In this document: in pieces, positions 1 to 8,801 of the stretch | How the letters are laid out: each line of letters starts with the position of its first letter | Numbering within the stretch: position 1 is the stretch's first letter | Source of the DNA: Legionella worsleiensis | GTDB taxonomy: Bacteria; Pseudomonadota; Gammaproteobacteria; Legionellales; Legionellaceae | DNA length: 64,000 nt | Direction: 5' to 3' | Assembly (NCBI RefSeq): GCF_001467535.1 | Contig: NZ_LNZC01000009.1 | Coordinates: 47,168 to 111,167 of the forward strand | Notes under the pieces: generated by a model | What the model saw: the letters and a program-made list of their open reading frames with translations, nothing else | Database searches by the model: none | What the model was told of the DNA's origin: nothing | Made by a program: the position numbers and the translations under genes

Positions 1-111
1 ATCTACCCAAACTTTATACGCCGGTTTTTTAGCTCGAACAAAGGGTTCAGCTTTTATGATTGTTCCCGAACGTAAATCTACATTGTCAAATTCTTCATAA
101 GATATTGTCAT
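1..111 (-). CDS. csaA: CsaA-like tRNA-binding/chaperone protein, N-terminal part (runs off the window)
   Basis: Reading leftwards from an ATG at 109-111, 37 codons stay open to the window edge. The product begins MTISYEEFDNVDLRSGTI and continues with a KAEPF..AKKPAYKVWVD stretch. This is the start of the EMAP-II/Trbp111-like OB fold found in CsaA, a small dimeric tRNA-binding protein described as chaperone-like and normally about 110 residues long. Only the first third is visible, so the rest of the fold cannot be checked. The recognition is from the family N-terminus alone. Confidence 0.75.
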   Translation of the reverse strand, partial: MTISYEEFDNVDLRSGTIIKAEPFVRAKKPAYKVWVD

Positions 112-480
112 TTTAAAATCCTGAATAGTTCTTTAAATCCAGGGAATATATTACTTTATCCACACATCAAATGTATTCTTTAAATTGATGTAACCCCACA
201 TACAGAATTAAATGCTGCAAATTAGTACGTTGATAAAATACTCATTTGCCGAATTTTCCTGGCTTACCCAGGTTTAAAACAAAATTTTTTCCCGTTCTAA
301 TTCACTTGTGTATTTTAATATATTTATCATCGATTAACCTTTGGAGTTACCATAACAGCCAGGACTGCTCCATAAAAAATATGGTCGTCATTACAAGCTG
401 TAGTGAGGAACTCCTTGAAAAGTATATTTTTTGCTCATTTTACAGTATAATGTAAACGTTTTTAAAATGAGGATATAACC
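112..480. other. AT-rich intergenic region with no convincing gene
   Basis: Divergent spacer between csaA and the next rightward ORF. A 69-codon TTG-started ORF in it (246-455) has no ribosome site and an unremarkable composition, and I do not call it. The only signal I see is the promoter-like hexamer listed separately. Confidence 0.5.
446..451 (+). promoter_or_regulatory. Perfect TATAAT -10 hexamer ahead of the 481 ORF
   Basis: TATAAT lies about 20 bases upstream of a GAGGA ribosome site and 30 bases before the ATG at 481. I find no good -35 at 16-18 bases, so the promoter is only half supported. Confidence 0.35.
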
Positions 481-1017
481 ATGTTCTACCCACAACAAAC
501 AATTAAATATACTGGCCCAGGCGTATCACCCGTTTATTTGGTTGAATTTTCATTTAATTCCTGCAATTCAAAAATGACCATTAACTTTATTGCTGACCAA
601 AAAGAAGGCATAACCAATTCATTATTAAATGCGAATATTCCTTTTACAGAAGAGGGAACAAACACAATATCCATACAAAATTCGTTCCAAAAACCCAATA
701 TCCGTAATAGTTTATGTGTATTAGCCAATGATGGATTCATCAGTCACGATTTTTTGCAAGAGATAAAAGAAAAATGTTCCCCTGTGCACCGGAATGAAGT
801 GGACCTAGACGATTTCGCATACGAAAAGAATCAACAATTACAGCTCCAGGTATTGAGTCGTGTCAAAACATTTTTCAAGGAAAAAAGATCATTACAAACT
901 ATAGAAAAAGATCCCTATGACGATATCCTACTGCATGGGTTTATAGAATGGGAGGAGCCTGAGAATGGTGATGACCACTTCGTATCATCAGAAACAGCGA
1001 GGAATTATCGGATCTGA
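481..1017 (+). CDS. Unrecognised protein, probably truncated by a frameshift
   Basis: 178 codons from an ATG preceded by GAGGA at 7-8 bases spacing. The product is acidic, without signal peptide, membrane segment or a motif I recognise. Its C-terminal third is rich in charged residues. The reading frame ends at 1015-1017, but the -1 frame is open from 975 to 1205 and encodes a charged, helical-looking continuation, so this looks like the 5' part of a gene of about 240 codons. It lies next to the effector gene legC7 and converges on it, so an effector role is conceivable, but nothing in the sequence shows it. Confidence 0.55.
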   Translation: MFYPQQTIKYTGPGVSPVYLVEFSFNSCNSKMTINFIADQKEGITNSLLNANIPFTEEGTNTISIQNSFQKPNIRNSLCVLANDGFISHDFLQEIKEKCSPVHRNEVDLDDFAYEKNQQLQLQVLSRVKTFFKEKRSLQTIEKDPYDDILLHGFIEWEEPENGDDHFVSSETARNYRI

Positions 1018-1205
1018 AGATTGGTGAAGAAGCGATAATTACAGAGTTGAATAAATCAGGTCATGACCTCAATTTAAAGTACAGTTGGATGAACACGCTC
1101 TCTGGACGCAAGCGAAAATCCGTATTCGAGACAACCAAAGAGATTTGCCAGGAACCTGAATTTTCGCAACTGCGAAAACAACAGATGCCCTACAAAGAAA
1201 GATAA
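975..1205 (+). pseudogene. Out-of-frame continuation of the 481 ORF
   Basis: In the frame one base back from the upstream ORF, 76 codons are open after the TGA stops at 969 and 972, ending with TAA at 1203-1205. There is no ATG, GTG or TTG with a ribosome site. The translation (…SEELSDLKIGEEAI…LSGRKRKSVFETTK…) has normal protein-like composition. The simplest reading is that it is the 3' part of the 481 gene, separated by an indel between about 985 and 1012. No classical slippery heptamer is visible there. Confidence 0.45.
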
Positions 1206-1287
1206 TTTAATGGCATTTTTAGAGGTAAAAAATGCCATATAAATGACCGCTAAAATCAATACGCACCCAATCTATTATCTCAAAGGT

Positions 1288-2571
1288 CTAAGGCACCACC
1301 GCCCAAAGGGATTCTTGATGGGTTGCATCATGTTGCTCAGAGTGTGTTTTACGACTGTATATGCCCAGTTCACGCAGTGCTCTTCCCGACTTAACTGCCG
1401 GAGTAGCGTTTTCAGGCTCAGGTTTGATTCCTATTCGTTCCAGGCGTGAAACATGACTTTCTTGCACAGCCAGTAATTGATTGTATTGTTTTTGGGTTTC
1501 AGAGAGTTGAGTGGTTAATATACCCAGTTCGGCTTCTGCAGTGCAAATGCGATCGGCAACTTTATCGAACCCTTCCTTTTCACCGTTTATAAATTCATCC
1601 AGTCGTTGTTGAAACTGAGCCTTTTCTTGTTCGTTATTGAGCAAAGTACCGGCCATGGTTTGAACAGCACCCTGTAGAGTAACTGAAACAATTGTAGCCT
1701 GCTGAATTTGCTCATCCATCTGCGTTTTTACCGCTTGTAATTCAGCAACTTTTGCGCTTAACTGTTGTTCATTTTTTTGATACTCTTGTTTTACTTTGTC
1801 TAATAGTTCCTGATTTTTAACTAATAATTCAGTTTGTGTTTCAACAGACTCCTTTAATTTTTCAGCGGATTTTTCCAGATCGTCCCGAGTTTCACGCAGT
1901 AATTTTTGTGTTGCAACAAAAAGTTCGACTTGATCAGAGAGCGAGGTCACTTCAGATTGCAGATCGAGAACATTAATAGCCAGTTTTTTATTTTCTGTAA
2001 CAAATTTTTGAATTTCAATTTTTAAAGAGTTAACGATTTGTTCCAGCGTCTGGATAGTCGCATCCAATACTTCAGCCAGACCGAAAATTCCTTTCTTCAA
2101 TTTTTCTGCAATATCTTCGGTATGAATACGGTGCTCTTCAAGGATCATGCCGCTAGCCGTATAAGCCAAGCCATTGAATGTACCTATCACCATTAACGCA
2201 CCGACATGAGCAAACAACCCGGCAGCCAAAGCAGGGCCGGATACAATAACGCCGCCAAGAACCTTTTGCCAGATCGGTAATTCACCCCAGTATTGAGATG
2301 CCTGGTTGATTAAACTCGGATTATTAACCATAGTATCAATGATAGATCCTAAAAGTTCCTTAGTTTTGGCAAGATCATTTTTAACTGAATTTATCTTGTT
2401 TAGACTCTCCAGTTCAATTTCAGGTTTATCAGGATTTGTCAGTTCATCAAGCATTTCAGGAAGATCGTCAACGTGCAAAGATGGCGCTTCAATATGTTCC
2501 AATTCAGAATGGATTGATTTTATGCTTGTATCGGGTTGTTGATTCTGAAGTTCTGTTTCTTGAACACCCAT
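1288..2571 (-). CDS. legC7: LegC7/YlfA-like Dot/Icm effector, coiled-coil SNARE mimic
   Basis: 427 residues. An acidic N-terminus of about 95 residues is followed by a long hydrophobic hairpin at roughly 103-142 (GGVIVSGPALAAGLF…GTFNGLAYTASGMIL), then an almost continuous heptad-rich coiled coil from about 150 to 370 and a short polar tail. This is the layout of LegC7/YlfA. Members of the LegC2/LegC3/LegC7 group are known to sit in host membranes, act like Q-SNAREs with VAMP4, and are toxic in yeast. The length is close to the 425 residues I remember for L. pneumophila, and the neighbouring rapA matches the order there. The identification rests on architecture plus synteny. Confidence 0.82.
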   Translation of the reverse strand: MGVQETELQNQQPDTSIKSIHSELEHIEAPSLHVDDLPEMLDELTNPDKPEIELESLNKINSVKNDLAKTKELLGSIIDTMVNNPSLINQASQYWGELPIWQKVLGGVIVSGPALAAGLFAHVGALMVIGTFNGLAYTASGMILEEHRIHTEDIAEKLKKGIFGLAEVLDATIQTLEQIVNSLKIEIQKFVTENKKLAINVLDLQSEVTSLSDQVELFVATQKLLRETRDDLEKSAEKLKESVETQTELLVKNQELLDKVKQEYQKNEQQLSAKVAELQAVKTQMDEQIQQATIVSVTLQGAVQTMAGTLLNNEQEKAQFQQRLDEFINGEKEGFDKVADRICTAEAELGILTTQLSETQKQYNQLLAVQESHVSRLERIGIKPEPENATPAVKSGRALRELGIYSRKTHSEQHDATHQESLWAVVP

Positions 2572-2962
2572 GATTGCGCTCCTTACGATTAAAAACCATC
2601 CTTAGAAGTTCATTTTTAATCAAAATTGACTCATAAGACAAGAGTTATCGAATAAATTTTAAATAGACTTAAAGTTAAGACCATTTTTTAAATATATTCC
2701 AGGCAACCCTATGATAAATGTGATTTTTTTGTTCGCAAAATCTCCAAAAAATGTTCTTATTCGGTCTTAATAATCAAGTAAAAATTGATCCTAAAGATTA
2801 AAATGGCATGTTAAGCACCAAAAAAGATAAACGTGAGAAAATAATGTCTATTGTTATAAAAATTGATACAATCACTACTTTTTATATTAACCCCATAAAC
2901 AGCTGGTGCTCTTTTAGAAAGAGCGCTGCTGTACTCTATTTTACGATAGGAATTTGCTCTTT
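2572..2962. other. Divergent legC7/rapA intergenic region
   Basis: About 390 bases, strongly AT-rich, with no ORF worth calling. Upstream of legC7, on its strand, an inverted CTTAA..TTAAG motif occurs near 2665-2680. Just before rapA there is a small hairpin (GCTCTTTTAGAAAGAGC, about 2908-2924). I could not assign a convincing -35/-10 pair to either gene. Confidence 0.4.
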
Positions 2963-5815
2963 ATGACATTTACCATTGGTCAACGCTGGATTAGTAATAC
3001 CGAATCCCAACTCGGCTTGGGAATTATCACCGAAGTCGGAGGCAGACATGTCAACATTAACTTTCCCGCTGCTGAAGAAGATAGGATTTACGCTATAGAT
3101 AATGCTCCTTTAAGCCGAATCATTTTTAAAATTGGCGAAGAGATCACTACTAACGAGGATAAAACATTACACGTCACCGAAGTTCATGATTTTAAAGGGC
3201 TGATCATCTATACGGCTCTGGACGCTAAAGGACAGGAACAGGCCATTAATGAAATGGCTCTAAACTGTTTTATTAGCCTGAGCACCCCGCAACAAAGGCT
3301 TTTTAGTGGTTTGCTGGATAAACTCAATTCATTCAAGCTAAGAATAGATACCCTAAATCACATCAGTCGATTACAGCAATCAAAAGTCAGAGGGCTTCTG
3401 GGCTCGCGAACCAATCATCTTCTGCATCAGGTCTACATAGCCAGTGAAGTGGCACAACGCCACGCTCCCCGGGTATTGCTTGCTGATGAAGTGGGGCTTG
3501 GTAAAACCATTGAAGCCGGGATGATTTTACATTATCAACTGCATACTGGGCGAGCAAGCAGAGTACTCATCATCGTACCTGATTCATTGATTCATCAATG
3601 GCTTGTTGAGATGATAAGAAAATTCAATCTTTATTTCTCCATATTTGATAAAAATCGTTTTCAATCAACGCTCGATGCTGAAAATGAAGCGCATAATCCA
3701 GGCGGTGAAAGCAATATTTTTGAAACAGAACAACTGGTTTTGTGCAGCCTTGATTTTCTTATGAGTAACGAAGAGGCACGCCAACACGCTTTAGCCGCTC
3801 AATGGGATCTGCTGATAGTCGATGAAGCACACCATTTGCATTGGTCAGAAGAGCTGGCAGGCCCCGAATATGAATTCATTGAACAACTCTCCGCACAAAG
3901 CAAAGGGTTGCTCTTGCTTACCGCAACACCAGAACAAGTTGGAATACAAAGTCATTTCGCAAGGCTTCGTCTTTTAGATCCTTCACGTTTTTATGATTTT
4001 AAACTATTCAAAAAAGAGGAAGAAAGCTATCAAAAAGTGAATCGTTTGGTGCAACGCTTGATAGATTATAAGGAAACACAGCAAACTGACACGCTGGATG
4101 CCTCATCCCGATCATCTTTAGCAGAATATCTGGGTCAGGATATAAGTGACAGTATCAGTACCAATATCAAGAATTTACTAGACCGTCACGGCACAGGGAG
4201 GGTACTCTTTCGTAATACTCGTGCCGCAATCAAAGGATTTCCCAAACGCAATGTAACAGCCTACCCTTTATCCAACTCCCCACTTTATACAGCGATAAAT
4301 GCAATTGAAAATACCCTTAATTTATATCCAGAAACGCCCTTGGATAACGATGTTTGGCTCCTGAATGATCCCCGAGTGCAATGGCTTGCCTCCAAAATTA
4401 ATGAACTGTACCCTGAAAAAGTACTGATCATTTGTGCCAAGGCAAAAACTGCTCTAGCACTGGAGCAATTTTTGAAATTAAAAGCAGGAATACGCAGTAC
4501 TGCCTTCCATGAAGGACTCACCATAATAGAACGAGACAAGGCGGCAGCTTACTTTGCAGATCAGGAACAAGGGGCGCAAGCCTTGATTTGCTCTGAAATT
4601 GGCAGCGAAGGGAGAAATTTTCAATTCGCACATCACCTCGTTCTTTTCGATTTACCATTAAATCCCGATTTATTGGAGCAACGTATAGGGCGGTTGGATC
4701 GTATAGGACAAAAAAATACCATAGAGATTCATGTACCCTATCTAACCGATACTGCTCAGGAAATTCTGTTTCGCTGGTATCACGAAGGAATCAATTTATT
4801 CCAACAGAGTTGCTCTGTTGGTTATTCTGTTTATGAACAATTTGCAGAGCGACTGCTGCCCATTCTTAAAGCAAATAACCTGGGTACAAATCCTGAACCA
4901 CTCAACACGCTTATTGAAGACACAAAACGATTTACTCTGCAAATCAATCAGGCATTACAAGAAGGCAGAGATCAATTACTCGAATTAAATTCATGCAATC
5001 CTGTTATCGCTGAGCAAATTATTGCTGAAATAGAAGCTGAAGAAAGTAGTATTGAACTGGAAAATTACATGGCCAAGGTATTCCATGAATTTGGTATCGA
5101 TCATGAATATCATTCCGAACTTGCCGAGATTCTTAGACCTACTGAGCATATGAAAACCAGTCATTTTCCTGGTTTGCAAGAAGATGGCGTTACCGTGACT
5201 TATTCCCGTTCTAAAGCTTTGGTTAGGGAAGATATGGAGTTTTTGAGTTGGGAGCATCCCATGGTATCAGAATCAATGGAAATGATCTTAAACTCTGAAG
5301 TTGGCAATGCGACCTTGACGACTATATCCGTTAAAAGTATTGCGCCAGGGACTTTATTTCTGGAAACTTTTTACACAATCAATGGAGCTGCACCTAAATA
5401 TTTGCAACTGGACAGATTCCTGCCATTTACTCCGTTACGGATATTAATGGATGTATCAGGAAAAAACCTGAGCAAAGTTTTAGACTACAACCAACTTAAC
5501 GCAATGTGTGAGCCAGTTAAACGTCATTTAGGTTATCCAATAGTAAAACAAATCAGTAGCGATATTGAATCCATATTAAAGAATTGCAATCAAATAGCCG
5601 AAAAACAGATGAATGAAGTTATTGAACACGCCAAAATGAACATGGTGCAGTCTTTAAGCGCTGAAATTTCCAGGCTTGAATCTCTGCAACAGGTTAATCC
5701 AGCAATAAGAGCAGAGGAAATTGAATTCTTCAAAGAACAAATGAGTGAATGTGAGCGTTATATGAATTCAGCCGCATTAAAACTTCAAGCTATCAGGGTT
5801 GTTATTAACAAATAA
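2963..5815 (+). CDS. rapA: RNA polymerase-associated helicase-like ATPase RapA
   Basis: Swi2/Snf2-type ATPase that binds RNA polymerase and helps it recycle after transcription. About 950 residues against 968 in E. coli. Motif I (ADEVGLGKTIEAG) lies near residue 175-190 and motif II (IVDEAHHLHW) near 275-285. The C-terminal helicase half carries EIGSEGRNFQFA and RIGRLDRIGQ (motifs V and VI). The first ~110 residues correspond to the Tudor-like N-terminal domains. I place the start at the ATG at 2963, about 11 bases after a TAGGA ribosome site. An in-frame TTG at 2954 lies too close to that site. Confidence 0.93.
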   Translation: MTFTIGQRWISNTESQLGLGIITEVGGRHVNINFPAAEEDRIYAIDNAPLSRIIFKIGEEITTNEDKTLHVTEVHDFKGLIIYTALDAKGQEQAINEMALNCFISLSTPQQRLFSGLLDKLNSFKLRIDTLNHISRLQQSKVRGLLGSRTNHLLHQVYIASEVAQRHAPRVLLADEVGLGKTIEAGMILHYQLHTGRASRVLIIVPDSLIHQWLVEMIRKFNLYFSIFDKNRFQSTLDAENEAHNPGGESNIFETEQLVLCSLDFLMSNEEARQHALAAQWDLLIVDEAHHLHWSEELAGPEYEFIEQLSAQSKGLLLLTATPEQVGIQSHFARLRLLDPSRFYDFKLFKKEEESYQKVNRLVQRLIDYKETQQTDTLDASSRSSLAEYLGQDISDSISTNIKNLLDRHGTGRVLFRNTRAAIKGFPKRNVTAYPLSNSPLYTAINAIENTLNLYPETPLDNDVWLLNDPRVQWLASKINELYPEKVLIICAKAKTALALEQFLKLKAGIRSTAFHEGLTIIERDKAAAYFADQEQGAQALICSEIGSEGRNFQFAHHLVLFDLPLNPDLLEQRIGRLDRIGQKNTIEIHVPYLTDTAQEILFRWYHEGINLFQQSCSVGYSVYEQFAERLLPILKANNLGTNPEPLNTLIEDTKRFTLQINQALQEGRDQLLELNSCNPVIAEQIIAEIEAEESSIELENYMAKVFHEFGIDHEYHSELAEILRPTEHMKTSHFPGLQEDGVTVTYSRSKALVREDMEFLSWEHPMVSESMEMILNSEVGNATLTTISVKSIAPGTLFLETFYTINGAAPKYLQLDRFLPFTPLRILMDVSGKNLSKVLDYNQLNAMCEPVKRHLGYPIVKQISSDIESILKNCNQIAEKQMNEVIEHAKMNMVQSLSAEISRLESLQQVNPAIRAEEIEFFKEQMSECERYMNSAALKLQAIRVVINK

Positions 5816-5858
5816 CCTTGATGCTTGAGCAGCGAATTACAAAGTATCTCCCCAGATT

Positions 5859-5891
5859 ATCCCTAACCCTTGAGCTGCGAGGGTTAGGGAT
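5859..5891 (+). terminator. Hairpin downstream of rapA
   Basis: Perfect 12-bp inverted repeat (ATCCCTAACCCT / AGGGTTAGGGAT) with a 9-base loop, 43 bases after the rapA stop. It has no long T tract. The flanks also pair loosely (CTCCCC at 5848 with GGGGAG at 5895), so it may be a small palindromic repeat rather than a classical terminator. Confidence 0.45.
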
Positions 5892-6011
5892 GACCGGGGA
5901 GTTACCGCAGAACGTCAAAGTAGACTTTTAAAACATGAACCACAAAAAAAAATCACAATAAGCCGCAAATAGGTTAAAATATCACTCATAAAAACAAACG
6001 CAAGAATCGCA

Positions 6012-6404
6012 ATGTACCTCACATACCATACATTAGACGGTAAATCGTACCATATAGGAATTCAACAGGAATGGAATCAACCGACTTATTATTACCCTGC
6101 CGTATCTATTGCCGTAGACGGGGTAGATTTCCAGCTTTATCCTACCATAGCAGATTTTGATAAGCTTGACGGTTTACCCAAGCTCGGCTTGTTCAAGCCG
6201 AAAACACCAAAGGCAGGTCATGCTCTATTCAAGCATAATTTGAAGCATTACACCCATTCCAGCAAAGTAAAACAATTAATTGCAAAAAATCCGCATTTTT
6301 TCGTTCCTAGCCAGGAACAAATGGCCAAAGAAATAGCCTACATGAGTGATAATGGCATTGCATTTAATGAGAAGGTCTGTACCACTGTTACGGTCAATCT
6401 GTAG
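6012..6404 (+). CDS. Unrecognised 130-residue protein
   Basis: Open frame from ATG at 6012, product starting MYLTYHTLDGKSYHIG. It is soluble and aromatic-rich, mixes strand and helix, and has no signal peptide or membrane segment. The ORF converges on ankH and overlaps its 3' end by 11 bases. Composition is protein-like and the length exceeds random expectation in this AT-rich stretch. No family assignment. Confidence 0.6.
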   Translation: MYLTYHTLDGKSYHIGIQQEWNQPTYYYPAVSIAVDGVDFQLYPTIADFDKLDGLPKLGLFKPKTPKAGHALFKHNLKHYTHSSKVKQLIAKNPHFFVPSQEQMAKEIAYMSDNGIAFNEKVCTTVTVNL

Positions 6405-7794
6405 CTACAGGATTGACGCCTATGTTCGGATTAACACCGCAATCATCCAGAATTTTCAATAAATTATTTCCTTTGCGGGTTAATCTTTTAATACAGTATT
6501 CGTCCAGATAGCTTTTTAGTACGTAATAATAATCGGGTAAGGTTAAAATATTTAATATTTTTTCCGCCCTATCCAAATGGTCTTTGTTCTTATGGTCACA
6601 AGCCTGAAAAAGAACCCCACCCAACATTGCGGCTATGCTTGCTTTACGTTCCGGGCTGGCTATATAAAAACGTTGAATGCACTCATCCAAAGCTCTGTCT
6701 TTATCCCACTCGACCCATTCGTCATACAAATGCAAGGATAATTCGGGATTAAACGCTTCTGCTGTAGTCATTTCCTGCATGGCATAGGCTACAGGAACCA
6801 CAGCCTGAACATTAGCCCAGGAACAATTACCGCTTATTTGCGAACTTATGGGCATTTGCGCAATGGGCAATAACCCCAGTTGTTGATTGATCACGTGATG
6901 AAAATATCTTCTGTTTTGTTTTTTATATAAAAAATCCTGGATGAATTGAACGGTCAAAGCATCTGGCCTGGTTAGCCTGTAAATGGTAACGCTTCCTTCT
7001 TTTAAACTGTTTTCTCCCCTGTCTATCTTGGCCCACCATTGATGGTAACGAATAAAACAAAAAGCATGCCCTCGGCTTGCTGCGGGAAGAATCAACATAG
7101 GAGAGCGTAATAACTCACTGATTCGTTTCAAATGAACGTCCTGGAGTTTTGGCTGATGCTGAAATTGTAACAGTTCTGCTGCTGTACCAAATGCATCCAT
7201 GATGCGGTGTATAGCAGGAAAATAGTCACGTAAATGTCGTGTAGAATAACTGCTAATAAATCGGCGTAGCGAATCTTTTACCACCGCTACGGTAAATTCA
7301 AGGATAAATCCCTCATAATCCAACTCAATAAATTCGCCTTTGGCATTAACAATATCCACATCGCCCTGCAACTCGAAACGATGCCCCAACAGTTTTGCGT
7401 TAATAAAATCGAGGGCAAAATCAAGTTTGGCGCCATGATGATACAACAGCTGTTTCAGAGGATCCTGCCCGCGCAGGACTGGATAAACCAAAACTGAAAG
7501 TCCATTACGAGTATAGGCATTAGAATCAGCCCCATGATTCAACAACAATCGAGCCATTTCCAAATCGTTATTGTCTATAGCCCAATGCAAAGGTGTACGT
7601 CCAGTAACATCGGATTTATTCACGTCAACTTTTCGGGCGATCAATTGTTCAGCAATTTTAATCTGACGAGTAATGGCGCATTCAATTAAAGGGGTAAAAC
7701 CATATTCATCAATATCATCCAAAGAGTCACCTTGTCTGAGATAGGCTTCAAATTCAGGCATTCTATGGTTAATAATGTCATTGGCAATGGTCAT
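6394..7794 (-). CDS. ankH: AnkH/LegA3 ankyrin effector with cysteine-protease-like domain
   Basis: 466 residues. Ankyrin repeats at about 30-130 are clear (YGFTPLIECAITRQ…, GRTPLHWAIDNND…ARLLLNHGAD, RNGLSVLVYPVLRG). The remainder contains GHAFCFIRYHQWW (His at about 243) and SGNCSWANVQAVVP (Cys at about 324), the histidine and cysteine of a papain-like fold. AnkH is a Dot/Icm effector conserved across many Legionella, and I recall a reported link to host LARP7/7SK snRNP. Its ATG directly follows the stop codon of the upstream smr gene with no gap, so the two should be co-transcribed and translationally coupled. Length and domain order agree with what I know of L. pneumophila AnkH. Confidence 0.9.
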   Translation of the reverse strand: MTIANDIINHRMPEFEAYLRQGDSLDDIDEYGFTPLIECAITRQIKIAEQLIARKVDVNKSDVTGRTPLHWAIDNNDLEMARLLLNHGADSNAYTRNGLSVLVYPVLRGQDPLKQLLYHHGAKLDFALDFINAKLLGHRFELQGDVDIVNAKGEFIELDYEGFILEFTVAVVKDSLRRFISSYSTRHLRDYFPAIHRIMDAFGTAAELLQFQHQPKLQDVHLKRISELLRSPMLILPAASRGHAFCFIRYHQWWAKIDRGENSLKEGSVTIYRLTRPDALTVQFIQDFLYKKQNRRYFHHVINQQLGLLPIAQMPISSQISGNCSWANVQAVVPVAYAMQEMTTAEAFNPELSLHLYDEWVEWDKDRALDECIQRFYIASPERKASIAAMLGGVLFQACDHKNKDHLDRAEKILNILTLPDYYYVLKSYLDEYCIKRLTRKGNNLLKILDDCGVNPNIGVNPVATD

Positions 7795-8562
7795 TTAAGG
7801 CCCCCGTGGCGTCGGAGCTGTTGTAAATTTAGGCATATTACCCAAACGAAGTTGTTTTTCTTTTTCCTGTTCTCTCCGTTCATTGTCAAATTCACGACGA
7901 GCCTCAGAATTTAAAGGAGGTTCAGGATTCAAGTTAGGATCAATACCATCAAAACGCTGACTATCCAGTACAGGATGTTGCAAAATGGTGTTTTGTAATT
8001 CCCCTTCAGGACTTGCCTGATGTTCCACATCAGAATGTTCACGAGCAATGACGGGGGCAAGTTGCCGCTCACCCTGCTGTTCAGCAAGTCGCCTTTTACG
8101 TTCCATAGCTTTGGTTTCTGCTACCAGAAAAGAACTATTGCCTGTAGCTTTGGGTTGGCGAATTGGCGGTTGGGTTGCTTTTTTAAGCACAACATAAACC
8201 GCTCCAGTTCCCCCATCTTCAGGTTTTGCGCTATGAAAAGCAATAACGTCAGCAATCTGAGGCAGCCAGCAGTTCATTAGATTTTTGGTTAAAGGAGGAG
8301 TATTTCTGGGACCTTCTTTATCATGAATGATTAAAACACAGTAATGGTTTTTACGCAGTTGATCGGTAATAAATTGGCTTAGTGCGTCACGAGCAGCCTC
8401 TGTTTTTAAGCCACGCACATCGAGTCTGGCATCCCATTTGAAGGCGCCATTTTTCAAATCCCGAATGCGTTTATCAGTAACACCTGGTCTAACATAAGAC
8501 AAGGTAGTATCTGAAAAAACAGGATCTGCTATGTCGTCAGACAAAAAATATTTATCAGCCAT
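7795..8562 (-). CDS. Smr-domain protein, degenerate paralogue upstream of ankH
   Basis: 255 residues. The Smr core spans about residues 35-140 and aligns well with the second Smr protein of this window (11988-12542). Its two signature motifs are altered: LDLHG reads LDVRG and HGKGG reads HDKEG, so nicking or RNA-cleaving activity may be weakened. It lacks about 50 N-terminal residues of the paralogue and has instead a C-terminal extension of about 115 residues, polar and Pro/Arg/Glu-rich. The first residues (MAD…) and the promoter are shared with the paralogue. It forms an operon with ankH. Confidence 0.75.
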   Translation of the reverse strand: MADKYFLSDDIADPVFSDTTLSYVRPGVTDKRIRDLKNGAFKWDARLDVRGLKTEAARDALSQFITDQLRKNHYCVLIIHDKEGPRNTPPLTKNLMNCWLPQIADVIAFHSAKPEDGGTGAVYVVLKKATQPPIRQPKATGNSSFLVAETKAMERKRRLAEQQGERQLAPVIAREHSDVEHQASPEGELQNTILQHPVLDSQRFDGIDPNLNPEPPLNSEARREFDNERREQEKEKQLRLGNMPKFTTAPTPRGP

Positions 8563-8585
8563 TTCTTAACACATTAAATAATGAT

Positions 8586-8609
8586 ACTCAAAGTATAACT
8601 TAGGTTATG
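8586..8609 (-). promoter_or_regulatory. 24-bp promoter/operator block of the first smr gene
   Basis: The 24 bases, read on the minus strand, are identical to 11938-11961 upstream of the other smr gene. The block contains a TATACT -10-like hexamer and, overlapping it, a near-palindrome ATAACCTAAGTTAT (12 of 14 symmetric). The -35 region is not conserved. Preservation of this block against divergent surroundings argues for a promoter with an operator. Confidence 0.5.
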
Positions 8610-8801
8610 CAAAGTAGTGCTTTTTTTTGGTAATTGCAGTCAAACATAATCATGATTCCTGGCACTTATTCCCAGAAAGCCATTCCAAAGACAGTGAACC
8701 AGAACGAAACATCATCCCCAAAATGTACTGTACCACTTTAAGAGATGATGTATCGCATCATGAAGGCACCAAAAAAAGATGCGGTTCGATATTGACGAAG
8801 G

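Noticed and set aside
246..455. 69-codon ORF before the 481 gene
   Set aside because: TTG start, no ribosome site, composition like random AT-rich DNA.
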